Positions 8,705 to 18,143 of a stretch of 39,396 nt of DNA are shown piece by piece. The position numbers and the translations under genes were made by a program. This DNA comes from Psychrobacter sp. FME13 (lineage in GTDB: Bacteria > Pseudomonadota > Gammaproteobacteria > Pseudomonadales > Moraxellaceae), in NCBI RefSeq assembly GCF_014861395.1, contig NZ_RRYV01000018.1, positions 1-39,396 on the forward strand, in the 5' to 3' direction. The notes below the pieces were generated by a model. It was not told where the DNA came from and ran no database searches. It saw nothing but the letters and a program-made list of their open reading frames with translations. The stretch's first letter is position 1. The number at the start of each line of letters is the position of its first letter.

Positions 8705-9199
8705 CTAGTTAATCGTAATCTGTGATACCGCACGTAGCAGTACCGCGTTACCAGTTGATAACGTTAATGTCACTCTTGATGTGGTGACAAAAGAGACTGT
8801 TCGACCATCCTTTACCCAGCTCTCATTGGTTGTTACATTTGCTTTGGCTTTATCACCTGTAATGACAATATTATCTACAGAGATGTCATAGCGATAATTA
8901 GAAGTGTCATTCCAACTGTCTTGTAACAATTTCAAATAGGCATCTTTATCCAAGCTGGTAGACTTACCCTTTCTAGACAATGAAATCAGCGCATCATCAG
9001 AGACGAGACGAGACACCTGAGTGACGTTTTGGCTGTTCGCTGATGACTTCATCGCTGATGCATAGTTCTGTACCAAAGCTTCGGTCATGGTCGCCGCCTG
9101 CGCACTGATGCTCACAGAACTTGCGACAGCAACTACAGCGGCCACACTGGTACTTTTCATCAATAGCACCAAAAGCCTCTTTCCCCATAATCGTTTCAT
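8705..9199 (-). CDS. Secreted NTF2-like (SnoaL/DUF4440-type) protein of unknown function
   Basis: A 164-residue protein with a clear signal peptide: basic MKRLWGKR, a hydrophobic core, and AQA at 33-35 as the probable cleavage site. The mature part looks like one NTF2-like cone fold. It starts with a helix (TEALVQNYASAMKSSANSQNV), then the typical loop DKDAYLKLLQDSW, and ends with strands YRYDISVDNIVITGDKAKANVTTNESW and a basic/aliphatic hairpin. Such proteins bind small ligands or act as enzymes, but no catalytic set is evident. AAGGA six bases before the first ATG supports the longer start over Met14. No operon partner is close: 364 bp to mltD and 452 bp to the CNNM gene. Confidence 0.7.
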   Translation of the reverse strand: MKRLWGKRLLVLLMKSTSVAAVVAVASSVSISAQAATMTEALVQNYASAMKSSANSQNVTQVSRLVSDDALISLSRKGKSTSLDKDAYLKLLQDSWNDTSNYRYDISVDNIVITGDKAKANVTTNESWVKDGRTVSFVTTSRVTLTLSTGNAVLLRAVSQITIN

Positions 9200-9651
9200 G
9201 ATAATCCTTAGCGATACTATTTCGTTGTTGTCGTATATCGATGCTTAACCTGTTTCTATCATTTCATTAAACACATGCATATTTATATAAAAAACAAACT
9301 AAGCGAGCTCTATTGCTCACACGCTTACCTTTAATAAGATACATGTAACTGTTTTTACAACAACCATTTTTTACAACAATCATTGTCATTACTGCATATA
9401 TCCCTACTATTTTTTCAGTAGTAGCGACAGCGTTGTTACACCATAGGATGAGCCTATCATTCAAATCTCACAGCTATGTGACACCCTGTGTAATTATTGC
9501 GAATACTCGATAGGCTATGTTTACTAGCGAGCAGCTTAACATTAACCACAACCCATCTAAATAAGATCCAAACAGCTAGATACAATTAAGCTTCATTCTA
9601 TGTTCTCATTTTTATCAGCATTTTTAAAATAGAAACACACTCTAGTCCATT
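9200..9651. other. 452-bp intergenic region without recognised gene
   Basis: It contains the promoter of the minus-strand NTF2-like gene and the 3' flank of the CNNM gene. A 65-codon minus-strand frame at 9267-9464 has no ribosome binding site or family likeness. I see no strong hairpin. Confidence 0.5.
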
Positions 9652-10941
9652 CTACAACTTACTGTCTGAACTATTGTTTTCATCTTGTTCATCATCACTG
9701 AGCTTCATACCCAAACGCTCTACTCGTCTGTCCATCATTTGTCGTGCCAATGCCTGCATGTCTTCGACGCGATCTATTTCATCCACAATCTCTAAACCCA
9801 GTAATGTCTCGAACACATCTTCTAAAGTAACCAAGCCTTTGACTTCACCATACTCACCGACTGTAATCGCAATATGTACACGATTTTTGAGCATCAATTC
9901 TAATAAGTCAAATAGTTTCATTTTTGAAAATACAAAAGTAATATCACGCTTAAACTGGGTCAATGGCTTATCTACAGCATGATTCACTTTCGCCAATAAC
10001 ATATCTGTTTTTAATACAAAACCAGTGATATTATCCAAGTCACCATCATAAATAGGTAACCGTGAAAACGTTAGCTTTGGACGATCAACCAACAACTCAG
10101 CGACAGTTTTATTTTCTTCAAATGCAAGCATCACCGAACGTGGTGTCATGATATCTTCGACTTTAATAGCACCAAATGCTAGTAAATTACGGATAATTCG
10201 CGACTCTAAAGGATCAATTTGTCCTGATTCTTCACCAATACTGGCAAGAGCTGCAAACTCACGGCGACTGAACGCTTGTGGTTCTTTGCCGCGTACCAGT
10301 AGTTTTGTCAAACGTTCTGAGATCCAAATAAGTGGGTACAACAATAAGATAATGCCACGGACGAAATAGGCAACGATGCCGCTTAACTGACGCCAATAAA
10401 CCGTACCAAGCGTTTTTGGAATAATCTCAGATAAAAATAAAATCGCCAATGTCATAATGGCAGAAAACAGACCAAACCAAGCACTACCAAAGACGATCGT
10501 CGCCTGTGCACCTGCACCGATAGAACCCAGTGTATGGGCCACTGTATTCAATGTCAAAATAGCTGCCAATGACTGGTCGATATTATCAACCTTTAACTGT
10601 CTTAGCATATTTGCTTTTTTAGGATTATTTTCTTGAACGTCAGCAATATAAGACGGTGTCATACTGAGTAATGAAGATTCAGCTAAGGAACAGACAAATG
10701 AGATACCAATAGCAATAACCACAAAAAATATCAATAGTAAGATATTAAAGGCTGTCGGCTCTGCTGATGCCTCAGCTGCAAAAGCAGGATATGGCAATAG
10801 CATCATGAGTATGGCCATCAGTACCGATAATCCAAATACTGACTGAGTACGACCAATACGCCTTAAATAGCGTGTCGGAGGAGGTTCTGCAGATTCGTCT
10901 TTGCGACAAGCGCGTGGACGACATAAATGAGGTGCAAACAT
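9652..10941 (-). CDS. CNNM/CorC-type membrane protein with paired CBS domains (UPF0053 family)
   Basis: With the start chosen here the protein has 429 residues. The N-terminal half is a CNNM domain with four hydrophobic segments (around FNILLLIFFVVIAIGISF, LAAILTLNTVAHTLGS, LFSAIMTLAILFLSEIIPKTLG and IVAYFVRGIILLLYPLIW). Then come the EFAALASIGEESGQIDPLESRII helix and two CBS motifs (from VEDIMTPRSVMLAF and from ITFVFSKMKLFDLL to GLVTLEDVFETLLG). The short acidic C terminus lacks the usual CorC_HlyC transporter-associated domain. The family has been tied to magnesium or other divalent ion efflux. The open frame extends to 11088 with a GTG, but residues before Met50 look non-coding. Neither Met50 nor Met91 (MAILMMLLPYPAFA) has a good ribosome binding site, so the start is uncertain. 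Confidence 0.85.
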   Translation of the reverse strand: MFAPHLCRPRACRKDESAEPPPTRYLRRIGRTQSVFGLSVLMAILMMLLPYPAFAAEASAEPTAFNILLLIFFVVIAIGISFVCSLAESSLLSMTPSYIADVQENNPKKANMLRQLKVDNIDQSLAAILTLNTVAHTLGSIGAGAQATIVFGSAWFGLFSAIMTLAILFLSEIIPKTLGTVYWRQLSGIVAYFVRGIILLLYPLIWISERLTKLLVRGKEPQAFSRREFAALASIGEESGQIDPLESRIIRNLLAFGAIKVEDIMTPRSVMLAFEENKTVAELLVDRPKLTFSRLPIYDGDLDNITGFVLKTDMLLAKVNHAVDKPLTQFKRDITFVFSKMKLFDLLELMLKNRVHIAITVGEYGEVKGLVTLEDVFETLLGLEIVDEIDRVEDMQALARQMMDRRVERLGMKLSDDEQDENNSSDSKL

Positions 10942-11315
10942 AAAAGTGGTGAACAAATTGGGTAACCTAAACAGAAAAGAGGAAAAGGAATAATAATATT
11001 TATTATATCCCAATAAACAGTGGGCTGAATGCAGCCAAATATTGCCATTTGATAGTAGCATTGATGCTAAGTTTTCACAATAAGTCACTATTTTTAAGTC
11101 TTTATTTTTTGATACCTTTTATTACGCTACTATGACCTCATATTGACTAGACTAGGTTCAACACATCCTAAACCACAAATGGCAATAGTACCTAGCGAGG
11201 TCCTACCTACCTTAAGAAAAACACACTCAGCTTATGATTAACAGTTACCAAGTCTGGGATTTTTTGTTACTATGCGTCTAATTTTATTTTTATCTATAAT
11301 TTTATTGAGAGAGAT

Positions 11316-11594
11316 ATGGAACAGTTCGGTCAACTTTTATTACCAATCGCATTTTTTGCCATTTTTTACTTCTTGGTGATTCGTCCACAATCTAAACGTA
11401 CTAAAGAGCATCGTGCGATGGTCAATGCGTTGACTGTTGGCAGCGAAATTATTTTTGCGGGCGGTTTAATGGGTCGTATCAAAGCCTTAGAAGGTGATTA
11501 TGCGGTTGTTAGCTTAAATAACAATACTGATATCAAAGTACAGCGTGCATCTGTTATTTCAGTATTGCCTGCTGGCACTATCGAAAGCGTTTAA
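11316..11594 (+). CDS. yajC: YajC, preprotein translocase accessory subunit
   Basis: A 92-residue protein with one N-terminal membrane segment (about 5-22, LLLPIAFFAIFYFLVIRPQ) followed by the conserved RPQSKRTKEHRAMVNAL and GSEIIFAGGLMGRI, typical of YajC. It associates with SecD and SecF in the inner membrane as part of the holo-translocon. GAGAGA just before the ATG is the ribosome binding site. Unlike many gammaproteobacteria, tgt is not upstream: the preceding gene is the divergent CNNM gene. A strong terminator separates it from secD. Confidence 0.93.
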   Translation: MEQFGQLLLPIAFFAIFYFLVIRPQSKRTKEHRAMVNALTVGSEIIFAGGLMGRIKALEGDYAVVSLNNNTDIKVQRASVISVLPAGTIESV

Positions 11595-11654
11595 TCGTTT
11601 TTTCTTAATGATTGTTTGATGGTCATATCATCAATAAATGTGATGTAATGACTA

Positions 11655-11687
11655 AAAAATGACCGTATATTATTTACGGTCATTTTT
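11655..11687 (+). terminator. Terminator after yajC
   Basis: A 13-bp stem, AAAAATGACCGTA with TACGGTCATTTTT, and a 7-base loop. It ends in a T-run and implies a separate promoter for secD in the 270 bp that follow, where no ORF is seen. Confidence 0.85.
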
Positions 11688-11963
11688 CGCTATAAAGTAG
11701 TGAGGCAAAGCAGTTTTATAAACTTATAAATAGTCTTTATTTGCTCTTTTGGGTTTGCTGTTCTTATGCATTTTTATCAAGGATACTTCCGATAATTACA
11801 TAAAAACATTTCTGTATTATTTGCTTTACTATCACCGCGGATGATCGCAATGGCACATGATGTTTGCTACTAAATACAGCATTAAATCATTGCGTTCGCT
11901 AACTTCCCATCTGCTAACTTGTGGCCTACGTTGCCAGTCGTTTATCAACTTAAAGAAGTGATT

Positions 11964-13841
11964 ATGCAATATCCCGCTTGGAAATACCTAATTATTGCCG
12001 TCGTACTAATGGTTTGCGGCCTATATGCTGCTCCTAACCTCTACCCTGACGAACCTGCTGTGCAGATTACTAGTGCAGCAGCAGGTACACAGCTGTCTGA
12101 AGAGATACTAACACAGTCGCAAACCTTGCTCGAAGAAGCGGGTTTAAATACCCACGATGGTACGTTTGAGGGCAACAGTGCGCTGGTGCGTCTTGACAAC
12201 TCTGTTGATCAAGTAAAAGCCCGAGATGTACTGCGTCAGAACTTAGGTGAGAACTATGTAGTCGCACTTAACCTAGCACAGACAACACCTCAGTGGCTAC
12301 GTGATATCGGTGCAAAACCGATGAAACTTGGTCTCGATTTACGTGGCGGTGTACGTTTTGTACTAGAAGTCGATATGGACAAAGCGCTCGAACAGCGTTT
12401 AACTGGTGCGAGTAGCGACATGAGGCGCGAGCTGCGTGCTGAAAAAGTTGCGGTCAAAGGCATTAAGACCGAAGGTCAAAGCGTGGTAATACATTTCGCT
12501 GATACAGATACTCGCAACCGTGCACAAAACGTTTTACAAGGGTCGATGGGCACCACGTTTAGCTTGCAGTCTTCTATTGACAGTCAAGGTCCGACATTAA
12601 TCTTAGCGTATAATGATGCGACATTAGACGAGATAAACAGCTATGCGGTCAATCAAAACTTGACGACGCTACGCAACCGTATTGCTGAGCTTGGCGTTAC
12701 TGAAGCTTTGGTACAATCTCAAGGCGCTAACCGCATCGTCGTAGAATTGCCAGGGGTACAGGACACTGCCGAAGCAAAACGTGTTCTTGGACGTACAGCA
12801 AACCTTGAATTCCGTATGGTCGCTGACGATGCTGACAACTATACAGGCGGTATTCCACCAGCTGGTACTGAGGCATTCCCATTTGAAACGTTAGATGGCC
12901 CTCCTGTATTACTCGAACGTCAGGCGATTGTCGCTGGTGACAAAGTCACCAATGCACAAACAGGTATTGATGAAAGTGGATCTCCTGAAGTCAGCATCAC
13001 CTTAGATAGTGCTGGTGGTAAGCTGATGCAGAACGCTACACGTACCGCTGTAGGTAAACAGATGGCGGTACTGTTTATCGAAAACAAGCAAAGAATTACG
13101 TACGAAGAAGACCCAGAGACTGGCGAGACTACAGAAGTCAGAACGCCTTATGCTGAGACTAAAATAATTAACCGTGCCAACATTCAAGCAGTCCTAGGCT
13201 CATCTTTCCGTATTACTGGATTAGACAGTAGTGCTGAAGCCGCTGAGCTTGCTTTATTGCTACGTTCAGGTGCGCTTGCTGCACCTATGTACTTTGTAGA
13301 AGAGCGCACTATTGGCCCATCACTGGGTCAAGACAATATTGAAAAAGGCTTATTTTCTACGCAAGTCGGCTACTTGCTAGTCTTTGCGTTTATGATTGTC
13401 TTCTATCGTCTGTTTGGTGTCATCGCTAATATAGCGTTGGCAGTGAACGTTATTATCATTATCTCTGTTATGTCTATTTTAGGCTCATCACTTACCCTAC
13501 CCGGCATTGCTGGTATTGTCTTGACCATCGGTATGGCAGTTGATGCAAACGTACTGATCTTCGAACGAATACGTGAAGAGATTGCAAACGGGGTACGACC
13601 GAAGTCAGCAATCGTGGCAGGTTTTGACCGTGCTTTTAGTAGTATTTTCGATGCCAACATCACCACTTTACTGGTTGCATTTATCTTATTTGCGATTGGT
13701 ACTGGTCCGATTAAAGGCTTTGCGGTTACGCTAGCTATTGGTATTGTCAGCTCGCTGTTTACAGCCATTTTAGTAACACGCGCGCTGGTACAAATTGCTT
13801 ACGGTAAACGTAAATCTATCAAACGTTTGAGCATCGGTTAG
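11964..13841 (+). CDS. secD: SecD, protein translocase subunit
   Basis: 625 residues from the chosen ATG, close to E. coli SecD (615). The frame could begin at a TTG at 11919, but MQYPAWKYLIIAVVLMVCGLY is the usual SecD beginning and AGAAG precedes this ATG. It has a first membrane segment (about 5-22), a large periplasmic region with LGLDLRGGVRFVLEVDM and the P1 segment (RIAELGVTEALVQSQG, RIVVELPGVQDTAEA), and five C-terminal membrane segments with GMAVDANVLIFERIREE. SecDF uses the proton motive force to pull exported proteins from the periplasmic side. secF follows after 9 bp, so the two are co-transcribed. Confidence 0.96.
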   Translation: MQYPAWKYLIIAVVLMVCGLYAAPNLYPDEPAVQITSAAAGTQLSEEILTQSQTLLEEAGLNTHDGTFEGNSALVRLDNSVDQVKARDVLRQNLGENYVVALNLAQTTPQWLRDIGAKPMKLGLDLRGGVRFVLEVDMDKALEQRLTGASSDMRRELRAEKVAVKGIKTEGQSVVIHFADTDTRNRAQNVLQGSMGTTFSLQSSIDSQGPTLILAYNDATLDEINSYAVNQNLTTLRNRIAELGVTEALVQSQGANRIVVELPGVQDTAEAKRVLGRTANLEFRMVADDADNYTGGIPPAGTEAFPFETLDGPPVLLERQAIVAGDKVTNAQTGIDESGSPEVSITLDSAGGKLMQNATRTAVGKQMAVLFIENKQRITYEEDPETGETTEVRTPYAETKIINRANIQAVLGSSFRITGLDSSAEAAELALLLRSGALAAPMYFVEERTIGPSLGQDNIEKGLFSTQVGYLLVFAFMIVFYRLFGVIANIALAVNVIIIISVMSILGSSLTLPGIAGIVLTIGMAVDANVLIFERIREEIANGVRPKSAIVAGFDRAFSSIFDANITTLLVAFILFAIGTGPIKGFAVTLAIGIVSSLFTAILVTRALVQIAYGKRKSIKRLSIG

Positions 13842-13850
13842 GAGAATACT

Positions 13851-15116
13851 ATGGCGATCGATAAGAATAACCCTTTAGAACAACAGAACAATCCAGATCG
13901 AAATGGTTCAGGCGGCTCAAATAGTGATGCAAATAGCACAAACACGCGCCGCCGCAAAAAACCACGCCGTGATGGCAAGGGAAGCAATACAAAGACCAAT
14001 AACCCTACCACAGCGGCATCGAGTAAAAGTAAAACTCGTCGCAGTGGTAAAAAAGGCACTGATAAAGACAGCCAAGCATTGGCTAACACTCAGGCCACGG
14101 TTTCTAACTTAGAAACCAATGATGCTGAAGATGATGCGGCCGCACAAGCTGAAGGCGGTATCAAAGCCATTGGCAACCAACGCATTATTCCTTTTATGAA
14201 GATAGAAAAACCTATGGCGCTTCTGTCTTTATTGATGGTCATTGGTAGTATTATTGCTATCGCCGTAAATGGGTTGAACTTAGGGCTTGATTTCACTGGT
14301 GGTGTCTCTGCAGATGTGCGTTATGAGCAATCTGTTGAGCAGGTTGACGTGGTTAATGCCCTAGCTGACAATGGTTTTGATGATGCCGTCGTACAGTATC
14401 TAGGGACATCTCAAGAGCTACTAATACGCTTACCGCCTCAGTCAGACAGTGTGGATGGACTCAACGATAGCCTTGATAACGCATTAGCACTGCCTAATAA
14501 CAATGCTGAAATTAGCAATATTAATATTATTGGTAGCCAAGTGGGTAACGAAGTCTATTTAAACTCCGTTATGTCATTAGCATTAGCATTGGCCTGTATG
14601 CTTGGCTATGTTGCCCTACGTTTCCAATTCAAACTATCACTTGGTGCAGTGCTATCGCTATTTCATGATGCGATTGTCACCATCGGTGTATTTGCTTTGT
14701 TTGGCTTTCCATTCGACTTAACTGTTTTAGCTGCTATTTTGGCATTGATTGGTTACTCATTGAACGACACGATTGTGGTCTATGATCGTATCCGCGAAAA
14801 CTTCCGCCGTGTTCGTGGCATTACGCCAGAACAGACGATCGATTTGTCATTGACCGAAACCTTGCGCCGTACGATTATGACCATCTCAACGGTCTTGTTA
14901 GTCGTATTAGCCATGCTGTTCTTAGGCGGTGATGGTCTATACTGGTTCTCAGTTGCACTCTTCATTGGTCTACTTGCTGGTACTTACTCATCCACTTATA
15001 TCGCAAGTTCAATTCCTTTGCGTATGGGTCTATCGCGTGATGACTTTATCGTAAAAGTAAAACCAGAGTTTGAAGAAGAAATCGTCACTTTTGATGATCC
15101 AAAAATGTTTGAATAA
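13851..15116 (+). CDS. secF: SecF, protein translocase subunit, with long charged N-terminal extension
   Basis: 421 residues against about 320 in E. coli. The SecF core starts near residue 110 (IIPFMKIEKPMALLSLLMVIGS). It has GLDFTGGVSADVRY, the central SNINIIGSQVGNEV and the five C-terminal membrane segments with LIGYSLNDTIVVYDRIRENFR. The first 110 residues are hydrophilic: Asn/Gly/Ser-rich, then a strongly basic block (TRRRKKPRRDGKG), another basic part and an acidic stretch (NDAEDDAAAQAEGG). This tail would face the cytoplasm. TAGGAGA before the ATG gives a strong start, so the extension is likely translated. Terminator follows at 15214. Confidence 0.95.
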   Translation: MAIDKNNPLEQQNNPDRNGSGGSNSDANSTNTRRRKKPRRDGKGSNTKTNNPTTAASSKSKTRRSGKKGTDKDSQALANTQATVSNLETNDAEDDAAAQAEGGIKAIGNQRIIPFMKIEKPMALLSLLMVIGSIIAIAVNGLNLGLDFTGGVSADVRYEQSVEQVDVVNALADNGFDDAVVQYLGTSQELLIRLPPQSDSVDGLNDSLDNALALPNNNAEISNINIIGSQVGNEVYLNSVMSLALALACMLGYVALRFQFKLSLGAVLSLFHDAIVTIGVFALFGFPFDLTVLAAILALIGYSLNDTIVVYDRIRENFRRVRGITPEQTIDLSLTETLRRTIMTISTVLLVVLAMLFLGGDGLYWFSVALFIGLLAGTYSSTYIASSIPLRMGLSRDDFIVKVKPEFEEEIVTFDDPKMFE

Positions 15117-15213
15117 GACAGGATTTCATATCATTCAATCATACGAGTAGCTGACTAAAGTGTTAGAACAAATGTAAAATTCGTTATAAATAATAGTAAT
15201 AACGTTTGAATAG

Positions 15214-15251
15214 AAGCACCTGACTCATCAATAGTGAGTCTAGGTGCTTTT
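15214..15251 (+). terminator. Terminator after secF
   Basis: AAGCACCTGACTCA pairs with TGAGTCTAGGTGCTT (one-base bulge) around a short loop, then TTTTATCTTT. Confidence 0.85.
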
Positions 15252-15331
15252 ATCTTTGTAGTGGTATTTGCTCTAAAAAACACATTACCTTATCCTCAAT
15301 ATTTTGTACTTTTAGTATAAACGAGCCAAAA

Positions 15332-16744
15332 ATGACGATGACGCCATCTAACCCTTTGTCCTCCATAGATACCCGCTATAGGCATATTATTGCTATTGCA
15401 CTGCCTGTATTACTGGCCAATCTGGCCATGCCATTACAGAGCGTTATTGATACCGCGATCGTCGGCAATATGAATGATACGGCAAAGCTTGCTGGTATGG
15501 GTTTGGCGATACAATTACTGTCTTTATTGCTTGTCAGTTTTAACTTTTTACAGTACGCCTCATCTGGACTATCAGCACAAGCCTTAGGGCAGATGGCAAG
15601 TCTTCCTGATAATTCTAATAGGAATATAACAGCGAATTTAAGCCCATCCCCCCTACTGTCGATCTTACAACGTGCTTTATTGCTGGCATTTATTATCGGG
15701 GTTGTTTTACTGTTGGCAAAACCTTGGTTGATTGATTTTGGCTTACAGGCTTTGTCAGCCAACCCAGACAGCGGCAGTGCTGCACACTCTTATTTGGATG
15801 TAAGGTTTTGGGGCGTTATCGCTGAGTTGATGAACTTTGCTTTTATAGGGTGGTTTGCTGGTCAAGGTAAAACACGCTATATGCTCTACCAACAAGGATT
15901 TATCGCCGTACTTAATATTGTTCTGACGTTGTTTTTTGTTTTTACGATGCAGATGGGTTTGGCGGGTGTGGCTTTGGGCACCACTATTGCTTTTTGGTGT
16001 GGTGTAATATTGGCACTAGCGTTAAGTCGTCAGCATTTGCGAATATCTTGGCAGGCTATGTTTGTTACAGACTATCGGTATTTCACAAAAGATAAAATGC
16101 TTAGGCTATTTTCATTAAATAAAGATATTTTTATTCGCACCTTAATCCTAACTTTGAGCCTTGCTTGGATTACTCGATTATCTGCACAAAGTGGTGATGT
16201 CATACTAGCCGCCAATGCTATTTTACTTCAAGTATTGAGTATTTCAGCCTTTGCTCTCGATGGTGTGGCTGTCTCTGCCGAGACACTAAGTGGCCAAGCA
16301 GCTGGTCGACGTGATTGGACGGGTTTTCGTACTATCGTCAAGCGCACAGGTATTGTTAGCTATGGTCTTGCCCTTACGTTGAGCGCGATATGGTGGCTAG
16401 TCATGCCCTTTTACTTGCAGTTTATGACCAATATTGATTCTGTCTTTACATTGGCTTATGAGTATCATATTTATGCTGTATTGCTACCTCTCGTCGGCGT
16501 TGGCGCTTATTGGTTAGATGGTATATTTTTTGGTTTAACAGCAGGCAATGTCATTCGTAATGCCGCATTGATACTAGCAACTATTTTCTTCCCACTGAGT
16601 GAGCTGCTTTATCAACAGTGGGATATTACAGGTATTTGGCTAAGCATTTGGGCTCTATTACTCCTCAGACTGGCCATTTTAGGGATTTTTTTATACCGTG
16701 CTCATCAAAGTGGCAGCTATGAAAAACTACAACCAGAGAGTTAA
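15332..16744 (+). CDS. MATE-family efflux transporter (DinF-like)
   Basis: A 470-residue polytopic inner-membrane protein with about twelve hydrophobic segments in two pseudo-symmetric halves. The N-terminal part, IALPVLLANLAMPLQSVIDTAIVGNM, and the repeated motif at the start of the second half (LNKDIFIRTLILTLSLAWITR) are typical of MATE proteins. The AGRRDWTGF motif and LDG in GAYWLDGIFFGLT point to the DinF branch. MATE proteins export cationic compounds in exchange for sodium or protons; the substrate cannot be told. The ATG at 15332 has no strong ribosome binding site and a second ATG lies two codons later. It stands between terminators, so it is probably transcribed alone or with azlCD, 99 bp downstream. 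Confidence 0.9.
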   Translation: MTMTPSNPLSSIDTRYRHIIAIALPVLLANLAMPLQSVIDTAIVGNMNDTAKLAGMGLAIQLLSLLLVSFNFLQYASSGLSAQALGQMASLPDNSNRNITANLSPSPLLSILQRALLLAFIIGVVLLLAKPWLIDFGLQALSANPDSGSAAHSYLDVRFWGVIAELMNFAFIGWFAGQGKTRYMLYQQGFIAVLNIVLTLFFVFTMQMGLAGVALGTTIAFWCGVILALALSRQHLRISWQAMFVTDYRYFTKDKMLRLFSLNKDIFIRTLILTLSLAWITRLSAQSGDVILAANAILLQVLSISAFALDGVAVSAETLSGQAAGRRDWTGFRTIVKRTGIVSYGLALTLSAIWWLVMPFYLQFMTNIDSVFTLAYEYHIYAVLLPLVGVGAYWLDGIFFGLTAGNVIRNAALILATIFFPLSELLYQQWDITGIWLSIWALLLLRLAILGIFLYRAHQSGSYEKLQPES

Positions 16745-16843
16745 GCTTGTCTTTCACTGAAGACTACCTCTTATAAATAGCTGTCTCTTATAAAGACAAA
16801 TTAGATTACCTACCTTTTCTATAAATTACTTTTAGGATCTGAT

Positions 16844-17593
16844 GTGACAACTCATTCAGACGAATTGCTTAACACATATAAAACCAACTATGACTGGGTT
16901 GAAGGGTTTAAAAAAAGCTTGCCTGTCGCAATGGGTTACTTACCTGCGGGTATTGCTTTTGGAGTACTGGCTCAAGTGGCTGGCATTCCTATATGGGCAA
17001 CGATTATGCTCAGTATCGTATTATATGCTGGTGCAGCTCAATATGCATGTTTGCCTATGCTAAGTGCTGGATTACCAATTGGCAATATCGCAACCAATAT
17101 CGCCGCGATCAATTTACGCCACGTATTTTATGGTATGCCATTATTACAATACCTGCCCAAAAACAAACTGGCCAAAACCTATTGCTTATTTGCACTAACT
17201 GATGAGACGTTTTCAGTGATGACGAGCTTACCTAAAGCCGTACGTCCGTCTTTAATACTGCCAATCAGTCTCTTTAACCAAAGCTGGTGGGTTTTAGCAG
17301 GTGCTATCGGTGTTATGATTGGTAGCACTCTCAGCGACTTGGTACCTCACTTGGATTTTGCTTTGGTTTGTTTGTTTGCTATTTTGGCCTATGAACAATT
17401 TCAAAGCATCAAACGCTACTTCCCAATAGGTATTGCCGTAATATCATTAGTAGTAGCGTCTTTGTTTACCAGTAATTGGTTGTTATTGGTCGCCATCAGT
17501 ATTTGTATGATGCTGATTTTAGTGCGTGGATTTTGGGTACAGCGAGACATAAAAGAAAAAAGCAATATGGAAGGAGATATTGATGAGCAGTAG
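16844..17593 (+). CDS. azlC: AzlC-family branched-chain amino acid exporter, large subunit
   Basis: 249 residues. FKKSLPVAMGYLPAGIAFGVLAQVAGIP near the N terminus and the NLRHVFYGMPLL motif (about 90-101) are typical of AzlC/YgaZ. There are about six to seven membrane segments. With AzlD it exports branched-chain amino acids or analogues such as 4-azaleucine in Bacillus, and YgaZH exports valine in E. coli. The start is GTG: AGGA lies six bases upstream, while the overlapping ATG at 16842 is out of frame. It overlaps the next gene by 11 bases, a sign of translational coupling. Confidence 0.9.
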   Translation: MTTHSDELLNTYKTNYDWVEGFKKSLPVAMGYLPAGIAFGVLAQVAGIPIWATIMLSIVLYAGAAQYACLPMLSAGLPIGNIATNIAAINLRHVFYGMPLLQYLPKNKLAKTYCLFALTDETFSVMTSLPKAVRPSLILPISLFNQSWWVLAGAIGVMIGSTLSDLVPHLDFALVCLFAILAYEQFQSIKRYFPIGIAVISLVVASLFTSNWLLLVAISICMMLILVRGFWVQRDIKEKSNMEGDIDEQ

Positions 17594-17942
17594 CTATCTT
17601 ATTATTGCAACGTTTGCTATGGCTGCTGTTACTTTCATGACTCGCGCTCTTCCCACATTGATACCAAAAAAAATATTAGACACACCTTGGCTACACCGAT
17701 TGAATGAAAGTTTGCCGTTATCAGTCATGGTGTTACTCATTTTAACCAGCTTATCTTATAACGATCTATCTGCAACTACAGGATTAGACAGTGCAAAGCT
17801 ACATTTACTAATGGCTCAAGTTGGTGCGCTAATATTGGTATTATTTGTTTATCATATTAGCCGTCAATTATTAGTCAGTATGATTGTCGGTATCGCAGCC
17901 ATTAATGGATTTCTGTGGTTATTTACTATCTTATGGGGCTAA
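17583..17942 (+). CDS. azlD: AzlD-family branched-chain amino acid exporter, small subunit
   Basis: 119 residues from the ATG at 17583, which has AGGAG seven bases upstream; a TTG one codon earlier is less likely. There are four hydrophobic segments and the family motif TFMTRALPTLIPKK near the N terminus. It is the small partner of AzlC and overlaps its end. A bidirectional terminator follows. Confidence 0.88.
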   Translation: MSSSYLIIATFAMAAVTFMTRALPTLIPKKILDTPWLHRLNESLPLSVMVLLILTSLSYNDLSATTGLDSAKLHLLMAQVGALILVLFVYHISRQLLVSMIVGIAAINGFLWLFTILWG

Positions 17943-18061
17943 ATTATATCAAACCTAAAAGGTATGATTGGCTGTGTCAAAATCACAAGCCTACCATGTG
18001 TAACGCTTACGCAGATAGAGACTACGCAAAATGTAGCCAGTATCGCTATATTTAACGATAA

Positions 18062-18095
18062 AAAAGGCCAGATTCTAGTAAGAATCTGGCCTTTT
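18062..18095. terminator. Bidirectional terminator between azlD and purF
   Basis: AAAAGGCCAGATTC pairs with GAATCTGGCCTTTT around a short loop. It ends the plus-strand azlCD and the minus-strand purF transcripts. Confidence 0.9.
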
Positions 18096-18143
18096 ATTTT
18101 CTGAGAATGCTTTCTAACTTCCATTTTTTAGAACAATTATTAC

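Noticed and set aside
9267-9464. 65-codon minus-strand ORF
   Set aside because: No ribosome binding site, Cys-rich random-looking composition and no family likeness; it lies in a promoter region.
10942-11088. Upstream 49 codons of the CNNM frame
   Set aside because: GTG start without ribosome binding site and a translation that looks non-coding; an internal start is preferred.
11919-11963. TTG start of secD 15 codons upstream
   Set aside because: The internal ATG gives the standard SecD N terminus and has a ribosome binding site.
13838-14089. 83-codon minus-strand ORF over the secF tail
   Set aside because: It is the antisense shadow of the low-complexity SecF N-terminal extension.
17939-18124. 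61-codon minus-strand ORF after azlD
   Set aside because: It runs through the bidirectional terminator, so it is most likely chance.
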